A stretch of 10,080 bases of DNA. Source: Pseudomonadota bacterium (GTDB lineage Bacteria; Pseudomonadota; Alphaproteobacteria; UBA8366; JADFVY01). The DNA lies in assembly GCA_030671915.1 (NCBI GenBank), contig DAOVHN010000036.1, positions 1-10,080 on the forward strand, read 5' to 3'. Under the pieces are notes generated by a model, which saw only the letters and a list, made by a program, of their open reading frames with translations, was not told where the DNA came from and did not search any database. The position numbers and the translations under genes are program-made. Positions 1 through 6,395 of the stretch are shown here, in pieces. Within the stretch, counting starts at the first letter, position 1; every line of letters begins with the position of its first letter.

Positions 1-338
1 CCCGTTCCGGCAGCGCAATGTCGCCGACAGGGTCAATGCTAGAACAACAAGGGAGGTGACGCGGGTCACGGTCGACGGAATTTGAGATAACGTGTACTGG
101 CAGGGGTTTGAACACGCCTGCGTGCCTTGCCAGCGAACTGAAAAAATCTTTTTACTAATTGATTTTATTACTGCAATTATCTGGATTGGCGCTCGCGCCC
201 GCGTGAGGGGGGCGTGAGTGCCGCCGATGTTTCGTTCACCCGCCCGCCTGAAATCGCCGTTGTGGACGTCGCGTGGATTTAATGTGTTTTTCCAGTATTG
301 CCGTGTGATAAAGTCGGGGAAATTGGAGTCTCGAAAAC
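1..338. other. Left-edge non-coding stretch, AT-rich leader of the OmpA-like gene
   Basis: I see no convincing complete gene here. Bases 135-182 are much richer in A and T than the rest of the window, as expected of a promoter region for the gene at 339, but I could not find a -35/-10 pair with acceptable spacing. At the extreme left, reading the minus strand from a GTG at 69 gives 23 open codons that run off the edge. They resemble a signal peptide (a basic start, then a run of L, V and A residues), so a divergent exported protein could begin here. No Shine-Dalgarno precedes that GTG, and three short plus-strand frames also end within the first 90 bases, so the edge is left uncalled. Confidence 0.4.
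325..328 (+). promoter_or_regulatory. Ribosome binding site supporting a TTG start at 339
   Basis: A GGAG lies 10 bases upstream of the TTG at 339. The only other good in-frame start, ATG at 369, has no purine-rich stretch in front of it. The TTG start also gives the lipoprotein signal a basic residue (Arg9) before its hydrophobic core. Confidence 0.5.
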
Positions 339-944
339 TTGGAACTGTCCGTTTCCATCGCCCGCACCATGTTCCTGCCCGTAATGTTGGCGCTGGGGCT
401 GCTTTTGGCCGGCTGCACGGACTATGATGTCCCGGGCGGCGACGAACCCTGGCCGAAACTCAGCGAATTTCCGGATCGGCCCGACCCGGAAGAGACCGAC
501 AGGCGCCGCCGCAAGCTGTACCAGCAATATGGCGACCTGGAACGCGCCCTGCCGGCGCCGGTGGAACGGCCCGCCCGCCCGCCCGAAGATGCGCTCAAGG
601 TAGCGATCATCCAGTTCCCGCGCGCCGGCGCGGACCTGGACGAGGGCACGCGGGAAATCCTTTCGCAGGTGGCGGCCTATGCCCAGCGGGCGCGCGCCAA
701 TGTAATGCTGTTCGGCTACGCCAGCCTCCGCATTGAACTGGCGTCCGGCGGCAGCGCGAAGGAGGCCGCGCGTGGTGTCGCCGAGGCCCGGTTGCGGGCC
801 GTCGGGGTAGTGCTGGTCGAAGACGGCGTCCCGATCGACCGGATTCAACTCATCGCGCGGGGCAACGTCGATCCTGTCTATTTTGAGAGCGACCCGGCGG
901 GCGAAGCGGGAAATCGCCGCGTGGAAATCTGGTTTACGAGATAA
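339..944 (+). CDS. OmpA-family outer-membrane lipoprotein
   Basis: This 201-residue protein is probably an envelope lipoprotein with a peptidoglycan-associating domain. Residues 11-25 form a hydrophobic signal ending in a clear lipobox, LLAGC, with Cys26 as the acylated residue. Residues 30-85 are proline- and charge-rich and look like a flexible linker. Residues 86-201 match the OmpA C-terminal fold: a first strand (LKVAIIQF), a long helix (about 100-118), a VMLFGY strand, a second helix rich in Ala and Arg (139-156), the GVPIDRIQLIARGNVDP segment, and the diagnostic ending NRRVEIWF (192-199). The GHTD motif normally seen after the second strand reads GYAS, so the Asp that contacts diaminopimelate in typical members is absent. 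The start is TTG; ATG at 369 would shorten it by 10 residues and leave the lipobox intact. The gene converges on the HD hydrolase with a gap of only 9 bases. The family call is firm; the cellular role is inferred. Confidence 0.85.
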   Translation: MELSVSIARTMFLPVMLALGLLLAGCTDYDVPGGDEPWPKLSEFPDRPDPEETDRRRRKLYQQYGDLERALPAPVERPARPPEDALKVAIIQFPRAGADLDEGTREILSQVAAYAQRARANVMLFGYASLRIELASGGSAKEAARGVAEARLRAVGVVLVEDGVPIDRIQLIARGNVDPVYFESDPAGEAGNRRVEIWFTR

Positions 945-953
945 TTCGGACGC

Positions 954-1538
954 TCACCCGCCAAGTTCGCCGAAACGGGCCAGAAACTGGCTCTTTGCGT
1001 CGGCCGGTGGCCAGGGGGTCAGATACTGCTTCGCCAGTTTTTGCGGCACATTGGGAGGCTTGCCGAAATAGCGTTTCGTCTCATCCTCGCTGAAACCGGC
1101 CAGATGGACGGCTTCCAGCCAGGCGGCGGCGCGGTCGGCGCGCTTAATCACCGTGGCCGCCGATTGCGGCAAGACAGCGGGCAGTCCGAATCGAATGCGG
1201 ATCGTCGCCCCGATGCGGTCTTCCAGCTCTTTGTAGTCCAGCCCCACCGCCGCCTTGAAGGGCGTGACCAGATCGCCGACCACATATTCCGCTGCGTCAT
1301 GCAACAGGGCGGCCAGCCACCAGCGTTCCGGCAGGCCCTGCTGGCCCGCGATGGCCTCGACCAGCAGGCAATGCTGTGCGACGCTGTAGGCCCAGTGGCC
1401 CGATGTCTGGCCGTTCCAGCGCGCGACGCGCGACAGGCCATGGGCGATATCCTCTATCTCCACATCGACCGGCGTCGGGTCCAGCAGATCAAGCCGCCGC
1501 CCGCTCAACATTCGCTGCCAGGCTCTGATTTCAGGCAT
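954..1538 (-). CDS. HD-domain phosphohydrolase, YfbR-like
   Basis: This 194-residue cytosolic protein belongs to the HD metal-dependent phosphohydrolases, in the group related to the 5'-deoxynucleotidase YfbR. The metal ligands can be followed in order: His56 (YSVAQHCLLV), His80-Asp81 (LLHDAAEYVVGD) and Asp135 (IKRADRAAA). The N-terminal segment DIEDIAHGLSRVARWNGQT-like (about residues 26-45) is characteristic of bacterial and phage members annotated simply as HD family hydrolases. Related enzymes remove phosphate from deoxynucleoside monophosphates; substrate here is unproven. The ATG start has a GGAGG five bases upstream (plus-strand cctcc at 1544-1548). The gene is divergent from dusA across 95 bases, which must hold both promoters, and convergent with the OmpA-like gene. 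No truncation is visible. Confidence 0.85.
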   Translation of the reverse strand: MPEIRAWQRMLSGRRLDLLDPTPVDVEIEDIAHGLSRVARWNGQTSGHWAYSVAQHCLLVEAIAGQQGLPERWWLAALLHDAAEYVVGDLVTPFKAAVGLDYKELEDRIGATIRIRFGLPAVLPQSAATVIKRADRAAAWLEAVHLAGFSEDETKRYFGKPPNVPQKLAKQYLTPWPPADAKSQFLARFGELGG

Positions 1539-1633
1539 TTCATCCTCCCCTTTGCTGGGACCAGTATAACGAAGAGAGGGCGCGGCAGGCCAAGGGTGTT
1601 TTCTCCGCCGGGTGCATTCCCTACATTAGCGGT

Positions 1634-2629
1634 ATGATGTCGCCGAACGAACCCGACCGCCGTCTCTCGGTGGCCCCCATGATGGAATGGACCGACCGCC
1701 ACTGCCGGGTGTTTCTGCGCGCCATCACGAAGCGCACGCTGCTTTATACCGAGATGGTGCATACCGGCGCGATTCTGCGCGGCGATGCCGGGCGGCATCT
1801 GGGGCACGACCCGGTGGAGCATCCGCTGGCGCTGCAGCTTGGCGGTTCCAACCCGGCTGACCTGGCCGCCGCGGCGCGCATGGGCCGTGACTACGGCTAC
1901 GACGAAATCAACCTGAATGTCGGCTGCCCGAGCGAACGCGTCAGCGCGGGCCGGTTTGGGGCCTGCCTGATGGCCGAGCCGGAACTGGTTGCCGACTGCG
2001 TCGCCGCAATGGCGGAGGCGGTGGATATTCCAGTGACGGTGAAGTCGCGCATCGGCATCGATGAGCGGGACTCATACGAAGAACTTGCGGTATTTATCGA
2101 AGCCGTCGCGGCGCGGGGCTGCCGAACTTTCATCATCCATGCGCGCAAGGCCTGGCTGTCGGGCCTGAGCCCGAAGCAGAACCGGGAGGTTCCGCCGCTG
2201 CGTTACGAATTCGTCCAGCGCATCAAGGCGGACTTCCCTGCGTTGGAAATCATCCTGAACGGTGGTGTGGACTCGCTCACGGCGGCCGCGGAACATCTGT
2301 CCGCTCTCGATGGCGTGATGATCGGGCGGGTTGCCTATAACGACCCGTGGATCTTGCGGGACGCGGATGCACGCATTTTCGCCGGCCAGGCCGGGCCGGA
2401 GTCGCGCCACGCGGTGATCGACAGCCTGCTGCCCTATATCGAGGCGCAATGCGGGGCCGGCGTGCCCTTGCAGCGCATGACACGTCATATGATCGGCCTG
2501 TTCAACGGCCTGCCGGGCGCCCGGGCGTGGCGCCGCCATCTCAGCGAAAACGCTCGCCGTGCGGGCGCCGGTCCGGAGGTGCTGCGCGCCGCTGCTGCCC
2601 TGGTTTCGCCGGATCGCGAAGCCGCGTAA
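1634..2629 (+). CDS. dusA: tRNA-dihydrouridine(20/20a) synthase DusA
   Basis: DusA is an FMN enzyme that uses NADPH to reduce uridines 20 and 20a in the tRNA D-loop. The 331-residue protein shows the full family signature: APMMEWTDRHCR near the N terminus (residues 14-25), the catalytic block NLNVGCPS with Cys98 as the proton-donating cysteine, followed by ERVSAGRFGACLM, then VKSRIGID (Lys137, FMN and substrate contacts), FIIHARKAWLSGLSPKQNRE (His169), LNGGV (209-212) and the phosphate-binding VMIGR (228-232). The GRFGACLM and ARKAWLSGLSPK segments distinguish DusA from DusB and DusC. Length is normal for the family. Two ATG codons stand in tandem at 1634 and 1637; the first is used here, and only a weak purine stretch precedes it. 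The gene appears monocistronic, with 133 bases before the next gene. Confidence 0.96.
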   Translation: MMSPNEPDRRLSVAPMMEWTDRHCRVFLRAITKRTLLYTEMVHTGAILRGDAGRHLGHDPVEHPLALQLGGSNPADLAAAARMGRDYGYDEINLNVGCPSERVSAGRFGACLMAEPELVADCVAAMAEAVDIPVTVKSRIGIDERDSYEELAVFIEAVAARGCRTFIIHARKAWLSGLSPKQNREVPPLRYEFVQRIKADFPALEIILNGGVDSLTAAAEHLSALDGVMIGRVAYNDPWILRDADARIFAGQAGPESRHAVIDSLLPYIEAQCGAGVPLQRMTRHMIGLFNGLPGARAWRRHLSENARRAGAGPEVLRAAAALVSPDREAA

Positions 2630-2656
2630 CGGAATTTCACGACACTGTTATCAGGC

Positions 2657-2690
2657 TTGATGCCGGGCGGGCGGCGTTGCGCGCTAGGGT
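2657..2690 (+). promoter_or_regulatory. Possible promoter of the Cys-repeat cytochrome gene
   Basis: TTGATG at 2657-2662 resembles a -35 element. GCTAGGGT at 2683-2690 resembles the alphaproteobacterial GCTA-type -10 region. The spacing is longer than the usual optimum, so this is a weak candidate. It lies 73 bases before the ATG, in the only intergenic space available between dusA and the cytochrome gene. Confidence 0.2.
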
Positions 2691-2752
2691 TTCCTCTGTG
2701 CTCGCCGCGCCATTCCGAAACAGGATGCCGGCGGGTTGGGCAAAAGAAACCG

Positions 2753-2757
2753 GGAGG
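2753..2757 (+). promoter_or_regulatory. Strong Shine-Dalgarno that fixes the start at ATG 2763
   Basis: GGAGG ends five bases before ATG 2763. An in-frame TTG at 2736 would overlap this site and put charged residues ahead of the signal peptide, so ATG 2763 is preferred. Confidence 0.75.
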
Positions 2758-2762
2758 ACCTG

Positions 2763-3917
2763 ATGCATCCGTTCAAGACCAATCTGCTGGCGACCACCGT
2801 GGTACCGCTGGCGCTCGCCGTTACTACTGGCATGACTGTAGCCGCCTTCACGGGCGTTATCGCGCCCAGGCCGGCCCTGTCGGCATGTGCGCCCTGCAAC
2901 CCCTGCGCGGCAAAGAACCCTTGCAATCCTTGTGCCGCAAAGAACCCCTGCAATCCTTGCGCCGCGAAGAACCCCTGCAATCCATGTGCGGCCGCTAATC
3001 CCTGCAATCCGTGCAACCCTTGTGCGGCGGGAGCAAAAACGGCCGCTTCGAGTAGCTGCTTCATCCCGCGGCTAGCGAAGGCCGCCGCCAGTCCCTGTAA
3101 TCCCTGTGCGGCGAAGAACCCCTGCAATCCCTGCGCCGCCAACGCCTGCAATCCCTGTGCGGCGAAAAATCCGTGCAATCCCTGTGCTGCAGCCAACCCG
3201 TGCAATCCCTGTGCGGTCGCCACGGCATGCAACCCATGCGCGGCGAAAAACCCGTGCAACCCATGCGCGGCGAAGAACCCGTGCAACCCATGCGCGGCGA
3301 AGAACCCGTGCAACCCCTGCGCGGCAAAGAACCCCTGTAATCCCTGCGCCGCCGCCAACCCCTGCAATCCTTGCGGAGCCGCCAATCCGTGCAATCCGTG
3401 CGGTGCCGGGCCGGCGGTGGAATTGACGAACGCCGAGGCCGCGGATGCCTATGACTGCATGATCGGCCAGATGCGCATGGCCTATGGGAAGTCGGGTAAC
3501 GCCACGGCGGCCAGCTATACCGGCTGGCGGCGTTACAGCGAGGTGTCCTACCAATCCTCGACCCATGGCGAGCGGTACGTCCAGAATTACGCCAACGCCA
3601 CCGGGCGGGCCTATGGCGCCTTCGAGAAGGCCGGCGTCATGCCCGTCGGTTCGATCCTCGCCAAGGACAGTTTCGGCGTAAATGGCAAGGGCAGCGTGAC
3701 TGTCGGGCCGATGTTCATGATGGAAAAGATGCCGGCCGGCTTCAATGCCGACAGCGGTAACTGGAAATACACCATGATCATGCCAAACGGTTCGGTGTTC
3801 GGCGTGACCAACGCGAAGAATTCGTCGGGCATGCAGTTCTGCATCGAATGCCACGCCGCGGTAGCCGAGGAGCAGGATCACATGATGTTCCTGCCCGAGG
3901 AATACAGGACACAGTAG
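2763..3917 (+). CDS. Cytochrome P460-family protein with an N-terminal cysteine-repeat array
   Basis: This is a 384-residue exported protein in three parts. Residues 1-41 are a long signal sequence with a hydrophobic stretch at 8-34. It ends PALSA before Cys42, so either signal peptidase I cleavage or, since LSAC fits a lipobox, lipoprotein processing is possible. Residues 42-213 are a low-complexity array of nine-residue [13 protein letters not shown] units holding 37 cysteines, nearly all as CxxC pairs. Residues about 220-384 resemble the cytochrome P460 fold: a helical YDCMIGQM start, [31 protein letters not shown], a [16 protein letters not shown] segment and a single haem c motif CIECH (Cys360, Cys363, His364) near the C terminus. 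Known P460 cytochromes oxidise hydroxylamine or bind NO, using a lysine-haem cross-link. Lys301 sits in a conserved-looking segment, but I cannot say whether it is the cross-linking lysine; if not, the protein would be closer to cytochrome c'-beta. The array could bind metal or form disulphides in the periplasm; that is inference. A terminator follows 12 bases after the stop codon. Confidence 0.88.
   Translation: MHPFKTNLLATTVVPLALAVTTGMTVAAFTGVIAPRPALSACAPCNPCAAKNPCNPCAAKNPCNPCAAKNPCNPCAAANPCNPCNPCAAGAKTAASSSCFIPRLAKAAASPCNPCAAKNPCNPCAANACNPCAAKNPCNPCAAANPCNPCAVATACNPCAAKNPCNPCAAKNPCNPCAAKNPCNPCAAKNPCNPCAAANPCNPCGAANPCNPCGAGPAVELTNAEAADAYDCMIGQMRMAYGKSGNATAASYTGWRRYSEVSYQSSTHGERYVQNYANATGRAYGAFEKAGVMPVGSILAKDSFGVNGKGSVTVGPMFMMEKMPAGFNADSGNWKYTMIMPNGSVFGVTNAKNSSGMQFCIECHAAVAEEQDHMMFLPEEYRTQ
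2886..3401 (+). repeat. In-frame 27-bp tandem repeats encoding NPCNPCAAK units
   Basis: The coding repeats have a 27-base (nine-codon) period. In protein terms there is a first block of about five units (Cys42-Cys87), a non-repeat spacer of about 24 residues with a lone Cys99, and a second block of about twelve units (Cys112-Cys213). Period 9 is kept exactly from Cys129 to Cys210; one unit just before it (CAANACNPC) has lost a codon. Synonymous changes separate most units, but the units at 3249-3275 and 3276-3302 are identical in DNA, and 3303-3329 differs from them by only two bases. The end unit switches from AAK to GAA. The long open frames seen on the other strand here are by-products of this periodicity. 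Confidence 0.95.
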
Positions 3918-3929
3918 ACCAACACCCTT

Positions 3930-3969
3930 GGGGGGCGGGATCCTGCCCGGTCCGCCCCCTACTTTTTTT
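3930..3969 (+). terminator. Intrinsic terminator after the Cys-repeat cytochrome gene
   Basis: GGGGGCGG at 3931-3938 pairs perfectly with CCGCCCCC at 3952-3959, extended by a G-T and a T-A pair at the base. The loop is 13 bases, and a run of seven T (3963-3969) follows. This is a classical rho-independent terminator for the cytochrome gene. It lies immediately before the next start codon. Confidence 0.85.
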
Positions 3970-3977
3970 CTGGAACC

Positions 3978-4484
3978 GTGATCCACCGCTTTTCACTGAC
4001 GATTCTGTTGCTGGTTCTTGTGGCCGGCTGGCCCGCACGGGCGGATTTTTTCGACGGGCTGGCGGCCTATGACGCCGGTGACTATTACGCAGCCTATCTG
4101 GAGTGGCTGCCGCTGGCCAAGGCGGGCGACGGTGACGCCCAATCCGCGATCGCCGATCTTTATCTTTCCGAACTTTTGATAGTACCGGCCGGTCCGAACG
4201 AGCGGCGGCGGATTCAACGTACGACAGTATGGTGGTATCGCCAGGCCGCCCAATGCGGTCACACAGTCGCCCAGTTGAATCTTGGAGATCTCTATGCGAA
4301 TGGCATTGGCGTGGCGGCAGACCCTGTGCAGGCCTGGCTGTGGCTGGGCCTGGCGGCGCGTGCCGGAAACGCCTGGGCCGCGCAGCGCCAGGTGGAGGTC
4401 GGGCGGATCATGACGCCAGCCGAATTGACGGAGGGCCAGTCGCTGCTGGGCGGATGGGCGGCGCCCGATGGCTGCCGGCAATAA
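3978..4484 (+). CDS. Exported Sel1-like repeat (SLR) protein
   Basis: This 168-residue protein has a signal peptide (hydrophobic 7-18) with an ARA cleavage motif at residues 20-22, so the mature protein should be periplasmic. The mature part is made of helical Sel1/TPR-like units: YDAGDYYAAYLEWLPLAKAGDGDAQ-type sequence at 31-55 followed by a SAIADLY helix, then WWYRQAAQCGHTVAQLNLGDLYANG (85-109), then an AWLWLGLAARAGNAWAA unit (119-135). The paired A-to-G helix pattern and the LGDLYANGIGV turn are typical of SLR proteins, which act as protein-binding scaffolds; the partner is unknown. The start is GTG, chosen because the signal peptide begins there; the Shine-Dalgarno is weak (TGGA). It follows the cytochrome gene in the same direction, but a terminator stands between them, so its expression depends on read-through or on a promoter inside the upstream gene. 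Confidence 0.8.
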   Translation: MIHRFSLTILLLVLVAGWPARADFFDGLAAYDAGDYYAAYLEWLPLAKAGDGDAQSAIADLYLSELLIVPAGPNERRRIQRTTVWWYRQAAQCGHTVAQLNLGDLYANGIGVAADPVQAWLWLGLAARAGNAWAAQRQVEVGRIMTPAELTEGQSLLGGWAAPDGCRQ

Positions 4485-4555
4485 GCTTATTTAGCGATCA
4501 CTCTTTCGCAAGGGATATGATCATACTTGGTTTCTTCCGGACTCTCAGCAGCCAA

Positions 4556-5620
4556 CTAATCCCTGAAATCCAGCCGCTCCAAGGCATCGCGTAGCCGTTC
4601 GCGGATAATCGCGTTGCTGAAATGGCAGCCATAGCTGGCAATCGCACTGGCCGAGAGGTCGGGCAGGCGATCGCGCCTTGACGCCCATACCGATACCGCC
4701 TTTGCCAGCGCATCCGCGTCGCCCGGCGGTACGAAGGCGATGCCGCTACCCGGCCTGTCCAGGTCATGCGGATAAGCTTCGGACCGCCGCGTAAGGACCG
4801 GGCGCCCGCAGGCCAGCGCCTGATAGACCTTGTTGGGGATCACCCGTCCGGCCTTCTCGCTGGCGCCGAACACGCCCAGCAGGATATCGGCGTCCTGGAT
4901 GCGGTCGGGCAGGCGGGCATAGTCGGTCCAGGGCTCGAAAATCACATTTTCCAGCCCTTGCGCCGCCGCGCGGCATTCCGCCAGCAACGGCCCGGCGCCG
5001 AGCAGATGCCATGAAACCGGAGGGCCGTCGTAGAGTTTCGCCGCCTCGACGATGATTTCCGGCCCCTGCAGGCCGATGAAGCTGCCGAAAAACAGGACCT
5101 CGACCGGGCCTTGATGGGCGCGGTCCGGCGGTGCGGGCGCGAATAACGGCTCCTCGGCGCCCACCGGAATGACGGACAACTTCTCCATGGCCAGGCCGAA
5201 GCGTTCCGCGAAGAACTCCGCATGTGGCCGGGTATCCGCGACGACCATGTCCATATGCCGGAACAGGCTCTGTTCCCAGGCCAGCAAATCTTGCGCCTCG
5301 GGACTGTCTTCCGCGAGTTTGCCGCGCTCGAATACCTGCTTGTCCCAGGCGCTGATCAGCGGGTCGAACAGGATCGGCACACCCCTGGCGCGTGCCCAGG
5401 CTATGGCCGTGGCCGCATCGCGCTGGCGAAAGCAGGGAACCCAGACCAGATCGGGTTTTGCGATGCGGCGAAGGCCAGCTTCCGCCCCGGCGAACCGGCT
5501 CAGCAACGGGCGGAAATAGCGGATCGTCCAGCCCAGCTCCCGCAACAGTTTGCGCAGCACGCGATTGCGGGAATAGTCGGGGTCGAAACGGCCCCACCAC
5601 AGGACCGTTCTATTCTTCAT
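4556..5620 (-). CDS. Glycosyltransferase family 4-type protein
   Basis: This 354-residue protein is a GT-B fold, GT4/group 1 glycosyltransferase, expected to move a sugar from a nucleotide donor to an envelope acceptor on the cytoplasmic side. The C-terminal half carries the family pattern: VEVLFFGSFIGLQGPEIIVEAA (about 173-193), WHLLGAGPL (204-212), NVIFEPW, LPDRIQDADILLGVFG (237-252), then GASEKAGRVIPNKVYQALA (252-270) and CGRPVLT, the nucleotide-sugar binding region. The N-terminal half is less conserved, with a VLWWGRFDPDYSRNR opening. I chose ATG 5620 over the upstream in-frame ATG 5689 because the latter lies deep in the preceding gene and adds 23 atypical residues. The chosen ATG overlaps the stop of the upstream transferase by 11 bases and has a GGGAAGG just before it. 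It is the last gene of the three-gene operon. Confidence 0.87.
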   Translation of the reverse strand: MKNRTVLWWGRFDPDYSRNRVLRKLLRELGWTIRYFRPLLSRFAGAEAGLRRIAKPDLVWVPCFRQRDAATAIAWARARGVPILFDPLISAWDKQVFERGKLAEDSPEAQDLLAWEQSLFRHMDMVVADTRPHAEFFAERFGLAMEKLSVIPVGAEEPLFAPAPPDRAHQGPVEVLFFGSFIGLQGPEIIVEAAKLYDGPPVSWHLLGAGPLLAECRAAAQGLENVIFEPWTDYARLPDRIQDADILLGVFGASEKAGRVIPNKVYQALACGRPVLTRRSEAYPHDLDRPGSGIAFVPPGDADALAKAVSVWASRRDRLPDLSASAIASYGCHFSNAIIRERLRDALERLDFRD

Positions 5621-6395
5621 CGCCTTCCCGTCTGGCGATATGAAAGCGCTCGCGGGTCTTGGCCAGCCGGATGAAACGCTGGAAGGCATACATATAGCTG
5701 ATTATGACGCCGTCGATGCCGTTTACGAATTCCCGGCGCAGCAAATATTGCTTCACGAAGGCGAGGACGGGCACGACGACAAGCTCGAACCCCGAGGGGT
5801 TTCGCCCGCGCCGGTACCGGTCCTCGGCCTGGGCGCTGGAGTAGCTGTTTACTTTCTCCACATGATGCGCCAGGGACCGGAAGGAGCGGTGGTTCACCAT
5901 GCCTTTTAGGGAACCAGTGGCGCCGCCGTGCACGACCACCGAGTCATGGACGGTGCTATCCTTGAAGCCGGCTTGAAGCTTGCGGTAAAGCCGAACCGGC
6001 CTGTGTGTGGCGGTCCATTTATGTCCTTTATCCTGGAAACTATATAGCGGCAGGATCCGCAGGCGATAGGCGCTGCAGGGTGGTTCGCCGGCGAACAAAG
6101 CCTGGATTTCGCTCGCCAGTTCCGGCGTGATTTCCTCGTCCGCGTCCAGATTCAGGATCCAGTCGTTGCGGCATAGCGTCTCGCCGAACACCTTCTGCGG
6201 GCCGTATCCCCGCCATTCGTTGAAAGTAACCGTGGCGCCCAGCGATTCCGCCACCTTGACCGTATCGTCCGTGCTGCCGGAATCGATCACGATGACCTCG
6301 TCCACCCAGTCGCGTACGCTGCGAATCGTCAGCGGAATGCGGTCGGCCTCGTTCTGGGCGATGATGAACACCGATATGGGCAATTTGTCTGTCAT
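5610..6395 (-). CDS. Family 2 glycosyltransferase, WaaE/KdtX-like
   Basis: This 261-residue GT-A enzyme resembles the WaaE/KdtX group, whose studied members add glucose to the lipopolysaccharide inner core. The N terminus ISVFIIAQNEADRI (7-20) is the family opening; VIVIDSGSTDDT (34-45) binds the nucleotide; LNLDADEEI (81-89) contains the DxD-type metal site (Asp84, Asp86). Downstream, the stretch HRPVRLYRK and the VHDSVVV and NHRSF segments (about 131-172) are typical of the KdtX group. The C-terminal helices (about 204-245) are amphipathic to hydrophobic and could associate with the membrane. The ATG at 6395 overlaps the stop of the NlpC/P60 gene as ATGA, and a 107-codon extension open further upstream is rejected as a shadow of that gene. 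Acceptor specificity is not determined. Confidence 0.88.
   Translation of the reverse strand: MTDKLPISVFIIAQNEADRIPLTIRSVRDWVDEVIVIDSGSTDDTVKVAESLGATVTFNEWRGYGPQKVFGETLCRNDWILNLDADEEITPELASEIQALFAGEPPCSAYRLRILPLYSFQDKGHKWTATHRPVRLYRKLQAGFKDSTVHDSVVVHGGATGSLKGMVNHRSFRSLAHHVEKVNSYSSAQAEDRYRRGRNPSGFELVVVPVLAFVKQYLLRREFVNGIDGVIISYMYAFQRFIRLAKTRERFHIARREGDEE

Noticed and set aside
1041..1637. Plus-strand open frame opposite the HD hydrolase
   Set aside because: It is antisense to a gene with intact metal-binding motifs and has no recognisable domain.
2886..3401. CRISPR array
   Set aside because: The 27-base units abut each other with no spacers, stay in one reading frame and encode a regular peptide.
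2684..3986. Long minus-strand open frames of 236 and 304 codons opposite the cysteine repeats
   Set aside because: They mirror the 27-base repeat period, have no plausible ribosome sites or domains, and run antisense to a well-supported gene.
4516..4525. Perfect 10-base palindrome TATGATCATA between the Sel1-like gene and the glycosyltransferase gene
   Set aside because: It lies between two convergent 3' ends, away from any promoter, has no T-run and is short enough to arise by chance.
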